The translations under genes and the position numbers were made by a program. Of a DNA stretch of 64,000 bases, positions 36,808 to 48,668 are shown piece after piece (within the stretch, counting starts at the first letter, position 1; each line of letters starts with the position of its first letter). The stretch comes from Stictocephala bisonia (Eukaryota > Arthropoda > Insecta > Hemiptera > Membracidae), in the NCBI GenBank assembly GCA_035578905.1, contig JAQJVL010000666.1:186001-250000 (forward strand), read 5' to 3'. The notes under the pieces are model-generated. The model ran no database searches. It had not been told where the DNA came from and worked only from the letters and a program-made list of their open reading frames with translations.

Positions 36808-39161
36808 GTCTTATCGAACATAAAATGATACGAAATACAAAGTTATTTTAAAATTGGTCCATTTTATTAAATATTTAACCACATAAAACCCAATATTTAG
36901 AACACAATTCAACAGTTTTAAGTTTTAAGGAATACTTACAAAAACCATGCTTTGTAACGTAATTTACTCAGTTTTTAGTAAAGCGTATCTTTATGTTTAT
37001 AAATAAAATTCTTCAATTGCCTGCCAATTGTAGAATATAAGTATGGTAAGCCTATGCCTAATTATGTTAAATTTCAACCGTTTTGGGAATCAAATTTTGA
37101 CAAAACCCGTGATTTTTGAGTTAGTTTGATTAGAAATTCAATAATTTAGTAGCACCCTTATTCTTAGTGGATAGTTGGATTAAATGTCATAAACAGTTAA
37201 AAACGCTGTATTAATGTTATGTATTACAATATATATACGTAGTCAGCATTACCGGTACTGACTACAAATTCGCCAATTGTTAAAAAGAGTCAGTTAGTCC
37301 AATATTCGTTTAACCAAAGTATGTTGCACACAAACAAAATCGGCGATCGAGGAGAGTTGGTAATCGGACGTTTCCGGTTGTAAATATTACGAAATCTACT
37401 ATACAGGAAATGATTCAAGGAACTCCAACTTCTCTCGCCAGAGTCGCATGACTTCTATGTTTTCTTTCCCTTTAGAGCCCTCTTAATACAGCAAAAGGCG
37501 GCGGCGAAACAGGCCGAGAAAACCGTTGCACGAAGTATTTACGTGGCGCTCCCCTCTACGCGAACTTTGCCTAGAAACGAAAGGGGTGAGAACCAATCAG
37601 GGGCTACGTGGAGGAAGCAAACTTAACAATGTCACAAACACCTGTAAATTGCAGAAAACATGTCGATCCGAATTGACAGGAAAAGATCTTGATGTAACAA
37701 ATATTGGTTATTTTATTATTAATGGGAAAATCTACTTTTTTATTGAATGACTAAGATTTTAAATGTTGATTGAAATGTTAGTTTGAATTGAATTTCTATT
37801 GAAAGTAACTTTTCTAATATTTTCATTTTTCTAAAATTAATGTAACCAAACATTGTTACAGTTTGTTCTGTTGTAATGCGTTATAAATATATCGGACCGT
37901 CTCCAGACTTTTCAACACTCCTGTACTGTATATAATCAAATTGATTCAGCTGTACTGTTATTTTTAGCTTTGATTTAACCTTGCATTTCTCATCTCACCA
38001 TAACCAACATGACAAGGTCCTTAGTAGCAGTTTGATGCATGTTTTCCTTTTAATGTTAACCAACTAATGAATAACATAATTTTTTATATAGAAAGATCAG
38101 ATGTCTTTCTACTGTTAATATTTGTTGTATAACTTTTGTTACATAGTGTAAACATAAACAATGCATATAGTACTTTACACTCGTCCTCAGTGAACTCGAT
38201 CCACAATGTGTAATGTGGCATGTACTTATGGTTTGTGTGTCATGTGTCTGATTATGGTTAACATATTTTCACGCTGGTTTTCAAAATTCATTTTGTTATT
38301 AATATTTAGAAGTGCCTTTTGTTGACTTTTTGACACATTTTAAGTAAAGATGTTAAGTTGCCTAACTTGGATGGTCTGCCTATAACCACTTAGGGTACCG
38401 TTTAATCAACAATCAAAGGCTTCCTCGACTCTCGGTTCCCGTGTGGTTGTGGACGCCAGGTGTAGTTCACCAATATGTGGTCTACGTGTGTTGCTGGTCC
38501 TTACATGCTTTACAAGTGTTTTGCCTATGACTATTTTGTGGAAGCTTTACACATTTAAAAGGTTTCAGGTGTTACGATACATACTTAAATTTACATTAAA
38601 TCAATGTCAATACATGATAATATGTGTCTTAAAACAACAGCCCTATGGTTAACTTGACACCATTTTGACTAGGCGTGGTTCACATGCGACTAAAGGCCAT
38701 TTGCAAAGTTTTTCCACGTTAGTTTTAGCGGGAAATAGTTCCCTTGTAACGTTTTTCCTGTTCTTAGAACTTAGGCTTAAAAAATGTATATTCTAGTTTT
38801 TCCTGTTGTTCATGTGGAAAAATGATTTTGGAAGGCGTCATAGTGGTTCAAATGCGATTTAAACTGATGCCAAATGCTTGCACTGTAATTGACAAACAAG
38901 TTACAATAACCTTGGAGTTTGGTCCGTGTTATAAACATGGAGTGTTGTACCGGTCGACAGTTGCAGTCGCCTGACATTGACCCACTTGGCAACGCCAGTG
39001 TGGTGATAACACGCACACTAGTGAGCTGATTGTTTCACTTGACAAACAGCATTGTATACCTTTCAAGGCGTTACTCCTAAATAATGATTTCTTCTGTATT
39101 GACTTTTTTAACATCAAAATGTAATTTAAAAGTAGTTTTTTTTGTTAATTGTACTTTTTAG
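36808..39161. other. Unique AT-rich sequence, no gene supported
   Basis: A GC-richer patch at 37490-37620 has a short forward frame without recognisable domain. Nothing else could be supported. Confidence 0.5.
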
Positions 39162-39540
39162 GAAAATATAAATGTGTTTTTACTACATTGATATGAACGT
39201 ATGATTAACTTTGTTTTACAGCAAGAAAATATAAATGTGTTTTTACTACATTGATATGAACGTATGATTAACTTTGTTTTACAGCAAGAAAATATAAATG
39301 TGCTTTTACTACATTGATATGAACGTATGATTAACTTTGTTTTACAGCAAGAAAATATAAATGTGTTTTTACTACATTGATATGAACGTATGATTAACTT
39401 TGTTTTACAGCAAGAAAATATAAATGTGTTTTTACTACATTGATATGAACGTATGTTTGATTAACTTTGTTTTACAGCAAGAAAATATAAATGTGTTTTT
39501 ACTACATTGATATGAACGTATGATTAACTTTGTTTTACAG
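39162..39540 (+). repeat. 63-bp tandem repeat, six copies, each ending in a splice-acceptor-like sequence
   Basis: One partial unit (39162-39221) is followed by units at 39222, 39285, 39348, 39411 (67 bp, 4-bp insertion) and 39478. Every unit ends gattaactttgttttacag, which combines a branch-point-like attaac, a T-rich tract and CAG, and the next begins caagaaaatataaatg. Copies are nearly identical. The repeat itself is certain; splice use is only a possibility. Confidence 0.95.
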
Positions 39541-41134
39541 CAAGAAAATGAGAGTATAATTTCTACTTTTATATATATATTTGTAGCCTTTATTAGTTCT
39601 ATAGTGATTTACTTTATTAATTAATGCACATGAATAAAAGATCAAGTGTTTGCATCTGTATAGGCTATATATAAAGAATGAATTATGACTGTTATGTTGA
39701 TATATAGGCTTACTGAGCTTTCCACCCCCCCCCCCCCGTGTCGTCCCAAAATTTTCGTGAATGAAATAAGCAAGAAACAGTCTAAAAATGACCATAAGAA
39801 ATATGCAGTCTTAATAACTTAGATAATGAGCCTCAACATTTCCGAAGGCCTAGGGGTGGGTGGAGTAGGGGGTGGTTCGACACCTGAGTCGCTAGCCTAT
39901 GAGGAAATCCACTGTTTGAATAATATGCCTGACTGCATGGCCTATTATGTAAAATAAGAATAATAGCCTATATAGAGGGTCTGAGTATATATATAATCAT
40001 GTCCACATCCCACATCTGTACAAGTTTGTATAACTTATTAGTACTGTATTATGAAATTGGTATAGAAAAGTGTAAAAGTGTGCTGATGTAAGGCTTTGCT
40101 GAACCACTATCATAAATTTGTTCTCCCATAAGAAACAAAGAAATCTTTGTTGTAGTATTTATCAGGCAAAAGGCTACATTTATTAAAATATAACCTGGTA
40201 ATAATGCTTATTACCTGTAATTACAAATAAATTAAATGACAAACGTTTAAATGCGGATTATATAGACCTTAAAAATGCTATATTAAGCAAAATGTTATGA
40301 CAACAAATAATTAAAAGATATTGCATGCCAATCACGCTCTTTGTCGAAAAATCACACAACAGTTAATTTATCGAAAACTCAAGTAAGCGAGTTTAGAAAA
40401 TCATAGCTTTATCTCAAATTTAAATACAAATAATTGATATGTTGGTACAAAATGGTTTTATTTGTTAAACTTAGATTAAAATGTGTGCTTGATATCAGAC
40501 TACCTAATAATCTTTGTTAGGGGAGTGTAGTCTAGCGGCAATAATGGGGTTGGTCCGGCATGGAAATTCTGAGACTACCGGCTACCTGATAAGTAGGGAT
40601 AACTAGGGTTGTTCTGGAATTCGGAAATTTTGAGACTGCGCCTTCCCCCCATCCCAACCGTAACGAAGCGGGCTTGGGAAGCGGGAAAACAGCAGTTTTT
40701 CTTTTAGAACAATCTTTGACGATACCTAAACAGACGATGTACAACTCGTTACGGTGAATAAATAATTTTAAAAATTATAAAAGGGTGAGGTAGGCGGGTT
40801 TATACCACTCTGGTACGGGATGCGTAATCCTCGTCAGTGTGTAGACAGACATCCTGTGAGTTGTGGGATTAGTGAATTTGAGCAGATTCTTAAAAACTAA
40901 TAAAAGAATACGTTGAGAATCGTTTACTGTGGGATCCGTTGGTAGATGACTACGAAATCAGGAACAAGATACCTGAAACAAACTTCCATTTGTTAACAAC
41001 TTTTCTGACAAAAGGTCTCCATCATCCGTATCACGTCACAGCATGTATCCTGTACTTTCTACAGGCTTATAGAGAGAAACTCACTCAATACCGCTCTTTA
41101 TCGTGATTTTTTTTTTATTTCCAAATAAACACGT
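39541..41134. other. Unique sequence, no gene supported
   Basis: Includes a poly-C run at 39723-39738 and, at 40520-40690, a GC-richer patch with an internal duplication (ggaaattctgagact at 40562, ggaaattttgagact at 40623). A tRNA-like A-box word (gtagtctagcgg) at 40528 has no matching B box. Confidence 0.45.
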
Positions 41135-43735
41135 AAGCTGCAGCAGCTAGTAGACAGCCTCGTAGACTGAGTGTTGTACAGTAACTAACAGTTTATTGTT
41201 AGCTGCAGCAGCTAGTACAGACAGCCTCGTCGACTGAGTGTTGTACAGTAACTAACAGTTTATTGTTAGCTGCAGCAGATAGTACAGACAGCCTCGTCGA
41301 CTGAGTGTTGTACAGTAACTAACAGTTTATTGTTAGCTGCAGCAGCTAGTACAGACAGCCTCGTCGACTGAGTGTTGTACAGTAACTAACAGTTTATTGT
41401 TAGCTGCAGCAGCTAGTAGACAGCCTCGTCGACTGAGTGTTGTACAGTAACTAACAGTTTATTGTTAGCTGCAGCAGATAGTACAGACAGCCTCGTCGAC
41501 TGAGTGTTGTACAGTAACTAACAGTTTATTGTTAGCTGCAGCAGATAGTACAGACAGCCTCGTCGACTGAGTGTTGTACAGTAACTAACAGTTTATTGTT
41601 AGCTGCAGCAGCTAGTACAGACAGCCTCGTAGACTGAGTGTTGTACAGTAACTAACAGTTTATTGTTAGCTGCAGCAGCTAGTACAGACAGCCTCGTAGA
41701 CTGAGTGTTGTACAGTAACTAACAGTTTATTGTTAGCTGCAGCAGCTAGTAGACAGCCTCGTCGACTGAGTGTTGTACAGTAACTAACAGTTTATTGTTA
41801 GCTGCAGCAGCTAGTACAGACAGCCTCGTAGACTGAGTGTTGTACAGTAACTAACAGTTTATTGTTAGCTGCAGCAGCTAGTACAGACAGCCTCGTAGAC
41901 TGAGTGTTGTACAGTAACTAACAGTTTATTGTTAGCTGCAGCAGCTAGTAGACAGCCTCGTCGACTGAGTGTTGTACAGTAACTAACAGTTTATTGTTAG
42001 CTGCAGCAGCTAGTACAGACAGCCTCGTAGACTGAGTGTTGTACAGTAACTAACAGTTTATTGTTAGCTGCAGCAGCTAGTACAGACAGCCTCGTAGACT
42101 GAGTGTTGTACAGTAACTAACAGTTTATTGTTAGCTGCAGCAGCTAGTACAGACAGTCTCGTCGACTGAGTGTTGTACAGTAACTAACAGTTTATTGTTA
42201 GCTGCAGCAGCTAGTACAGACAGCCTCGTCGACTGAGTGTTGTACAGTAACTAACAGTTTATTGTTAGCTGCAGCAGCTAGTACAGACAGCCTCGTAGAC
42301 TGAGTGTTGTACAGTAACTAACAGTTTATTGTTAGCTGCAGCAGCTAGTACAGACAGCCTCGTCGACTGAGTGTTGTACAGTAACTAACAGTTTATTGTT
42401 AGCTGCAGCAGCTAGTACAGACAGCCTCGTCGACTGAGTGTTGTACAGTAACTAACAGTTTATTGTTAGCTGCAGCAGCTAGTACAGACAGCCTCGTAGA
42501 CTGAGTGTTGTACAGTAACTAACAGTTTATTGTTAGCTGCAGCAGCTAGTACAGACAGCCTCGTCGACCGAGTGTTGTACAGTTACTAACAGTTTATTGT
42601 TAGCTGCAGCAGCTAGTAGACAGCCTCGTCGACTGAGTGTTGTACAGTAACTAACAGTTTATTGTTAGCTGCAGCAGATAGTACAGACAGCCTCGTCGAC
42701 TGAGTGTTGTACAGTAACTAACAGTTTATTGTTAGCTGCAGCAGCTAGTAGACAGCCTCGTCGACCGAGTGTTGTACAGTTACTAACAGTTTATTGTTAG
42801 CTGCAGCAGATAGTACAGACAGCCTCGTCGACTGAGTGTTGTACAGTAACTAACAGTTTATTGTTAGCTGCAGCAGATAGTACAGACAGCCTCGTCGACT
42901 GAGTGTTGTACAGTAACTAACAGTTTATTGTTAGCTGCAGCAGCTAGTAGACAGCCTCGTCGACTGAGTGTTGTACAGTAACTAACAGTTTATTGTTAGC
43001 TGCAGCAGATAGTACAGACAGCCTCGTCGACTGAGTGTTGTACAGTAACTAACAGTTTATTGTTAGCTGCAGCAGCTAGTAGACAGCCTCGTCGACCGAG
43101 TGTTGTACAGTAACTAACAGTTTATTGTTAGCTGCAGCAGATAGTACAGACAGCCTCGTCGACTGAGTGTTGTACAGTAACTAACAGTTTATTGTTAGCT
43201 GCAGCAGCTAGTAGACAGCCTCGTCGACTGAGTGTTGTACAGTAACTAACATTTTATTGTTAGCTGCAGCAGATAGTACAGACAGCCTCGTCGACTGAGT
43301 GTTGTACAGTAACTAACAGTTTATTGTTAGCTGCAGCAGCTAGTAGACAGCCTCGTCGACCGAGTGTTGTACAGTTACTAACAGTTTATTGTTAGCTGCA
43401 GCAGCTAGTAGACAGCCTCGTCGACTGAGTGTTGTACAGTAACTAACAGTTTATTGTTAGCTGCAGCAGCTAGTACAGACAGCCTCGTCGACCGAGTGTT
43501 GTACAGTTACTAACAGTTTATTGTTAGCTGCAGCAGCTAGTAGACAGCCTCGTCGACTGAGTGTTGTACAGTAACTAACAGTTTATTGTTAGCTGCAGCA
43601 GATAGTACAGACAGCCTCGTCGACTGAGTGTTGTACAGTAACTAACAGTTTATTGTTAGCTGCAGCAGATAGTACAGACAGCCTCGTCGACTGAGTGTTG
43701 TACAGTAACTAACAGTTTATTGTTAGCTGCAGCTA
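41135..43735. repeat. 67-bp tandem repeat, about 39 copies
   Basis: Unit ttagctgcagcagctagtac, agacagcctcgtcgactgag, tgttgtacagtaactaacag, tttattg (67 bp). A 65-bp variant lacks ca in agtacagac, and GTCGAC/GTAGAC, gcagct/gcagat and gactgag/gaccgag variants are distributed in recurring groups, indicating block duplications. Identity between copies is very high. The unit holds CTGCAG and TGTACA palindromes. No long frame survives. Confidence 0.97.
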
Positions 43736-43746
43736 CAGAATTACAA

Positions 43747-43747
<1 letters not shown>

Positions 43748-43801
<54 letters not shown>
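43748..43801. repeat. (TA)n microsatellite
   Basis: About 27 TA units directly after the 67-bp array. Confidence 0.95.
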
Positions 43802-43803
<2 letters not shown>

Positions 43804-44039
43804 GATGTAATGTCTCGTAATATTTAACTAGTCTGAATTTACTCGGATTGGCGTCATTCGAAAGCCAATGTGGGTAATGGGCTATATAGCATATATTAAT
43901 TTCTGGTTGGTGAATTAAAATTATGTGGTTTTTAATGGAGTTTAGCGTGCAATAATTGATGGGATTTTAGAGCGAACAGGGTTTTCGTAGCTGGTTGTCA
44001 AGTAGCCCACATAAGGTCCCCAATATTTTTTTTTACTCT

Positions 44040-44365
44040 CATTATTGTATGGGCCCGAACCCCCCACGCAGGTGTCCTTCTTACCTTCCTTTGTGTCTTT
44101 GTTTTCACAATTCGAGGCCGCCATTTTGGAATGACACAAAAGGAAGTCTGACCGGGACTTTCACTGCCAAGGCCGGGGTCCAGACCAGCCGGGCGAATGA
44201 CCGCTCCGCCTCGCGCGTCACTCAGACCTAATGATACGTAATCATTGTGAAGCGCGGCGCGCACCGTCTCGCAGGTGGAGGACGCAGGGTAATGTGTGTG
44301 ATTAGATGGGGAGTGACTACACTCGCTCCGACAGGCTTCTCTATCACCATATGGAGGATTCACTT
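44040..44365. promoter_or_regulatory. CpG-rich island, possible promoter or exon
   Basis: GC- and CpG-rich sequence (for example ctccgcctcgcgcgtcac and gaagcgcggcgcgcacc) within AT-rich flanks. A 128-codon reverse frame spans 43998-44384, but no family likeness was found and forward frames overlap it, as expected for stop-poor GC-rich DNA. Either a regulatory island or an unrecognised exon. Confidence 0.3.
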
Positions 44366-44590
44366 CAGGAATTGGATATGCCAACTTTTATCTACGAAAA
44401 ACGTAGCTTCATTGGTCCCATAACCACCGAACGTGGATTTTTCAAACCATTGAGACCACCCTGTACCAACCCTGTCGCTAGAAGATAACAAATTTTTTTT
44501 AATCATTGTTTTGGGCATATCGCTGTAGTTTTAAAATTGATGACGAAAAGTCATATTTTTCTACGGATACATTGGACGATATTTTGAAAT

Positions 44591-44731
44591 AGCCGCCTAG
44601 CAGGCAATCATTTGGTAATCCACTTTCAAAATAGCAGGTAAGAGGACTTTGACCTTTTGACCGACTATCACCGGCGTTTACAACGTCATTCCGATGAATA
44701 ACATTCTTTTAGGCATATAGTACGCTAATTT
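44591..44731 (+). repeat. Dispersed repeat family, copy A
   Basis: Words agcaggcaatcatttggtaa, agaggactttgacctttt, gaccgactatcac and ggcgtttacaacgtcattcc are shared in the same order with 45668-45795; the second half is shared with 50812-50878. Three copies in 6 kb point to a transposable or segmentally duplicated element whose ends were not resolved. Confidence 0.65.
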
Positions 44732-45119
44732 CCTTTGTTTAGTTTATTAAATGTCTTTCAGTTGTCATTGTAAAAATTTCCAACTTGAAAAAACTGTTAT
44801 CATTCCAAAACTGACCACGTCTCTGGCCCCTAAAATAATTAATTATTTTGGACTTTTTGGACCATGTTTGGCTTCACCTACCTTGATGGTATTGTAAGTA
44901 GGGCACATACCTCTTCCATTGGTGTTATGTGTTTGATTATATTTAATAGCCTACACAAGTTGTACGCCGTCTGCCTCTAAAAAGTCAGATATAACGATGT
45001 CAATTAATTAAAAGTTAATCAGCCTCGGCATTACGGCATTAAATACTCTAATCCGGAACCAAAATTCAACCACCTATGGATTGTCTCATCTCATTAACTT
45101 GCGAAAACTGCTACGTTGA

Positions 45120-45465
45120 CAACCTTCAAACTGTACTTGGAGGTGAGCGGGTCTGCGCGCGTGTGCACCATCGCCACGCGTTAGTTAATAACCCATTAAA
45201 CCCGGCGAGGCGGGAAGTAATCATGGAAGGGATGGCAAGCGGCCAATTACTTATCAGCTGTTTGTATGACTCATCGTCATATAGAGTGAGGAACAAAGGA
45301 CAACAACCAACGAGACTTACGAGACACGTGCAGTGAGCGGTTTGGCAACGCTGGCGGGAGGACGACGTGCAGTACGGTAGATGCAACATGGCGGACGCTC
45401 AGCTGACGGGACGTCGCCGCACATGCGCCAACCTTCTTCCGTGGCAAGCAGCTGATGGATTTGAA
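45120..45465. promoter_or_regulatory. GC-rich island with AP-1, E-box and Pho/YY1-like words
   Basis: A CpG-rich segment containing ATGACTCAT (AP-1-type) near 45268, CACGTG near 45325, aacatggcgg (YY1/Pho-like) near 45387 and CAGCTG words. It lacks a sustained frame with recognisable domain. Site names follow known consensus sequences; regulatory function is inference. Confidence 0.3.
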
Positions 45466-45667
45466 GTTGTACTTTATTTATAGACGTACTCGTAAACAAA
45501 ACAAAGCTTTTGTTCCAATCTGTTTACCTACAGAGAATGTATTCGAGTTGATAAAGTGATCCAGTTTCCAGACAGAACAGTATCGGGCGCTTCTTCCAAC
45601 ACATATATTTTCCTTGTTTAATTCTTAAAACTGTATTTCTTAATACGACTGTGGGTATTACATTGGT

Positions 45668-45795
45668 GAAATAGCTGCGTAGGACGATTGTGTTGAGTAG
45701 CAGGCAATCATTTGGTAATCTAATTGCAAAGTAGCAGATAAGAGGACTTTGACCTTTCGACCGACTATCACACGGCGTTTACGGTGTGATTCCCG
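45668..45795 (+). repeat. Dispersed repeat family, copy B
   Basis: Shares agcaggcaatcatttggtaa, ataagaggactttgacctt, cgaccgactatcac and cggcgtttac with 44591-44731, with about 20 percent differences. Confidence 0.65.
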
Positions 45796-46067
45796 CAATC
45801 TGACCACATAAATTGGTTGTTGGGATACTTGACCCTCATCAAACTGCGAGGGCCTGCAGTCATGATTTTTGACAGTTTTATGATTTGTTCTGGTTGACCG
45901 CTCTAGTGAGAATGCACTGTCTGGTAATAAAGGATTTTACCTGCCGGGTTGTATATTACAGAGGCATTTTGCTTTAATGTTAGATGTATATTTTAACATA
46001 GCCTATTAGTATGTAATGAATCTGAAAGTATATTAATTGACCTATTATACCATTCATCAGCGTAAAA

Positions 46068-46159
46068 ACACTATCGAAAAAGCAGCCATTTTACTATTAA
46101 AATGGCTGCTTTTTCGATAGTGTCGCCTACCATATTACTATTAATATGGTAGGCGACAC
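46068..46159. repeat. Two back-to-back perfect hairpins with the same CTAT loop
   Basis: Hairpin 1: arms 46068-46093 and 46098-46123 are exact 26-bp reverse complements with loop ctat. Hairpin 2: arms 46120-46137 and 46142-46159 are exact 18-bp reverse complements, also with loop ctat. The two stems overlap by four bases (gtgt). Both centres read TTACTATTAA. No flanking duplication was recognised. Confidence 0.95.
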
Positions 46160-46686
46160 AATTTCTCCTTGGAAATGCCTTATATTTTATATTATTCCAA
46201 TAGAAAGTATTATTATTTTACCTATCACTTACCTCTGGATAATTCTTAACGTACCTACTTACTGTAGAGTGTCGATTGATTGGTGTTTGATGTATTCATG
46301 ATTAACTATTTTTCGTAGCAATTTCTATTAAATCACGGCTAAACTGGTTGTACCTTCAATAATGTAAAAAAACTGCATTTAAACTGAGTAATAAGTTGTT
46401 AGAACAACTGTTTGCAGTATAGATTTTCACAATTTAGTAATAAAACAAAATACCTTTAACATGTACTTTAAATAAAATTAATTTAAACAGTTTTAAGCCA
46501 TTATTGAGACACATCCAATACATTATTTTCATATCACCAAACAATTAGATGACATCCAAATATTTCAAGTCTTTGGATAGCGTAAATTATCAAAAGGCGT
46601 TCATCAGCAAGTGGTAATTTAATATGCATGACAATAAACTTCAAAATGAAAAAGTTATAAAATATATTATACTGTCCTCCATTCTT
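46160..46686. other. Unique AT-rich sequence before the mariner
   Basis: No gene or repeat recognised. Confidence 0.5.
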
Positions 46687-46690
46687 TATA

Positions 46691-47239
46691 CAGGGTGTTC
46701 TGAAAAAAGGTTCCCATAAGGCAGGGCGTCACATCAAAAGAAGAAAAAAAAGTTCTAATTAACATAGGTCCGAAAATGTTTCGTTAGAGAGTTACGGCTA
46801 GCGAAAGATTTCGCCTGAATTTCAGTTCCCCTGCTGAAACGAAGCCCTACGGGTATTTGTTGGCTGTTAATTAAGATGTACAATTTAGCGTTCTTTATGT
46901 AAAATGAACTTAAAAATTGAATAAAACCGTTTCCAGACCTGTAGCTACAGTAGTTTTTAAGATATGTGACGAAATACGCGAAACTTGGTCCCGAAAAACA
47001 AGTTCCTTTTATGTTTGAAGCAGATTTACTATGTTAAATGTACAATAAACCCAAATTTTTTTTACAGAACTTTTAGAAAATTTAATTTCGAAGAGAAAGA
47101 TGTAAAATAAGTCTATAATAGACAAACGCAACCTTTAAAAAATAATCCTTAATTAGCCTACATACAAAACGCATGAAAAATAGACAAAATCTGTTAAGCT
47201 CTCTACAAATGTAATATTGAAATTAAAACAGCTGTTGTA
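46691..47239 (+). repeat. Left terminal inverted repeat of the mariner
   Basis: About 549 bp, the inverted counterpart of 48669-49223. It is unusually long for mariner-like elements, whose ends are commonly around 30 bp; some Tc1/mariner groups have ends of several hundred bp. Confidence 0.9.
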
Positions 47240-47447
47240 TTAAAACATATGATTTAAGGAACAAAATAATTTCTATTTAAAACATATGTTTAAACAATGT
47301 AACATCGTTTATAATAATTTAAATAAACATGACAAGCGGCTATTTTTCCATTGCTCATTATGTGCGTGTGTTGATCTGTACTTTAATACAAGTTAGTGCG
47401 AGTGCCGTTGCAGTTAATTTTTGATAGCTAATAATATCTTATTCATC

Positions 47448-48532
47448 ATGGCAGGTAATATGAATATTATGTACACTAATGGTGAAATGGCAGACATGCA
47501 TTTAATGTGCGGTCTTGCACATTGCAACAGTCGTGAGGCTAGACGACTCTATCAGGAACACTTTCCTCGTAGACAGTTTCCGACTCATAAAATGTTTTTT
47601 TCCATTCATAGAAGGCTAAGCGAGACGGGAACCTTTAAACCTGGAAAAGTTGGTAGATCAGGACGGCCACGTACAATGTGTACAGCTGAATTGGAGGAGG
47701 GCGTGTTGGACGAAATAGAGAATCATCCTGGAAGAAGTACTAGAGAACTAGCCTTGGATTTCGGTGTTAGTAATTCAATTGTCTGGATGATTTTACATGA
47801 GCAGCAGTTGCATTCTTATCACTATCAAAGGGTCCAGGCTCTTTTGCCTCGAGATTACTTTCCTCGTGTTCAGCTATGCCAATGGCTTATCCAAAGGTGC
47901 AGAAATCCACATTTTTTAAATAACATTATCTTTACTGATGAAGCAAAATTTTCAAGAATGGCTATTCTTAACACCCACAATACTCACATTTGGGCAATTG
48001 AAAATCCACATGCTATTTCAGAGAACCGTCACCAATATCAGTTTTCTATAAACGTATGGGCTGCTATTCTGGGTGATAAAATTTTTATTCGTTTTTTACC
48101 TGATAGGCTCAATGGTGAAAATTATTTGCATTTCTTGACGACTGATCTGAATGAGTTACTCGAAGATGTGCCACTATACACACGCAACAAAATGTGGTTC
48201 ATGCAGGAGCTCCAGCTCATTACACATTACAAGTAAGAGAATTTTTAAATGAAGCATATCCAAACAGATGGATTGGTCGAGGAGCCCCAGTAGCATGGCC
48301 TGCAAGGTCACCTGACCTCAATCCTCTTGACTTTTTCTTATGGGGACATTTAAAGTCGCTTGTCTACGACTCGCCTGTGGATACCATAGAAGAGTTGCGC
48401 ACAAGGATTATTAATGGGATTCAAAGGATACGTGAGACACCTGGGATCTTCGAAAGAGTTCGGCAGTCTATGAGAAGACGGCTGGATGCTTGTATTTTGA
48501 ATGAGGGGAAACATTTTGAAAATCTACTGTGA
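47448..48532 (+). pseudogene. Frameshifted DD41D-type mariner transposase
   Basis: A cut-and-paste transposase that would bind the element's ends and insert at TA. The start is taken at the ATG at 47448; the frame is open further upstream only through a TTG. Residues about 8-65 form the DUF4817-like arthropod HTH (MADMHLM...RRLYQEHFP...IHRRL). Residues about 75-125 form a second HTH with the GRPR hook nearby. The first catalytic Asp is in IIFTDEAKF at about residue 164, and the last in ARSPDLNPLDFFLWG near the end. The frame breaks at 48205/48206: the expected H-D-G-A-P-A-H motif reads through H, lacks the Asp codon and continues GAPAHY in another frame, best explained by a 4-base deletion. 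Counting from the lost Asp, 41 residues separate it from the final Asp, as in the DD41D (rosa-like) group. The two pieces cover the usual length of about 360 residues. Confidence 0.92.
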
Positions 48533-48668
48533 CGTGGTTAGTTTTTTAGGACAAGTGTAACTTTTTTGTTGAATGATAATTCAGATAACTTTTTTATGTA
48601 TGATAATTTATGATTGTTAAAAATGTTTACTTGATAAAAAATATTAGTAACTCATTAATTTGTTGTAT

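Noticed and set aside
40525..40600. tRNA or tRNA-derived SINE head (A-box-like gtagtctagcgg)
   Set aside because: No B box at the right distance and no cloverleaf; the patch instead shows a local duplication.
41135..43735. CRISPR array
   Set aside because: The 67-bp unit repeats entirely, without unique spacers, and the window is eukaryotic. The same reasoning applies to the other arrays.
43998..44384. 128-codon reverse frame as a gene
   Set aside because: It sits in a GC-rich island where stop codons are rare, overlaps forward frames, and resembles no family I know.
47421..47447. Upstream TTG start for the transposase
   Set aside because: Eukaryotic initiation at TTG is not expected; the ATG at 47448 lies before the conserved N-terminal domain.
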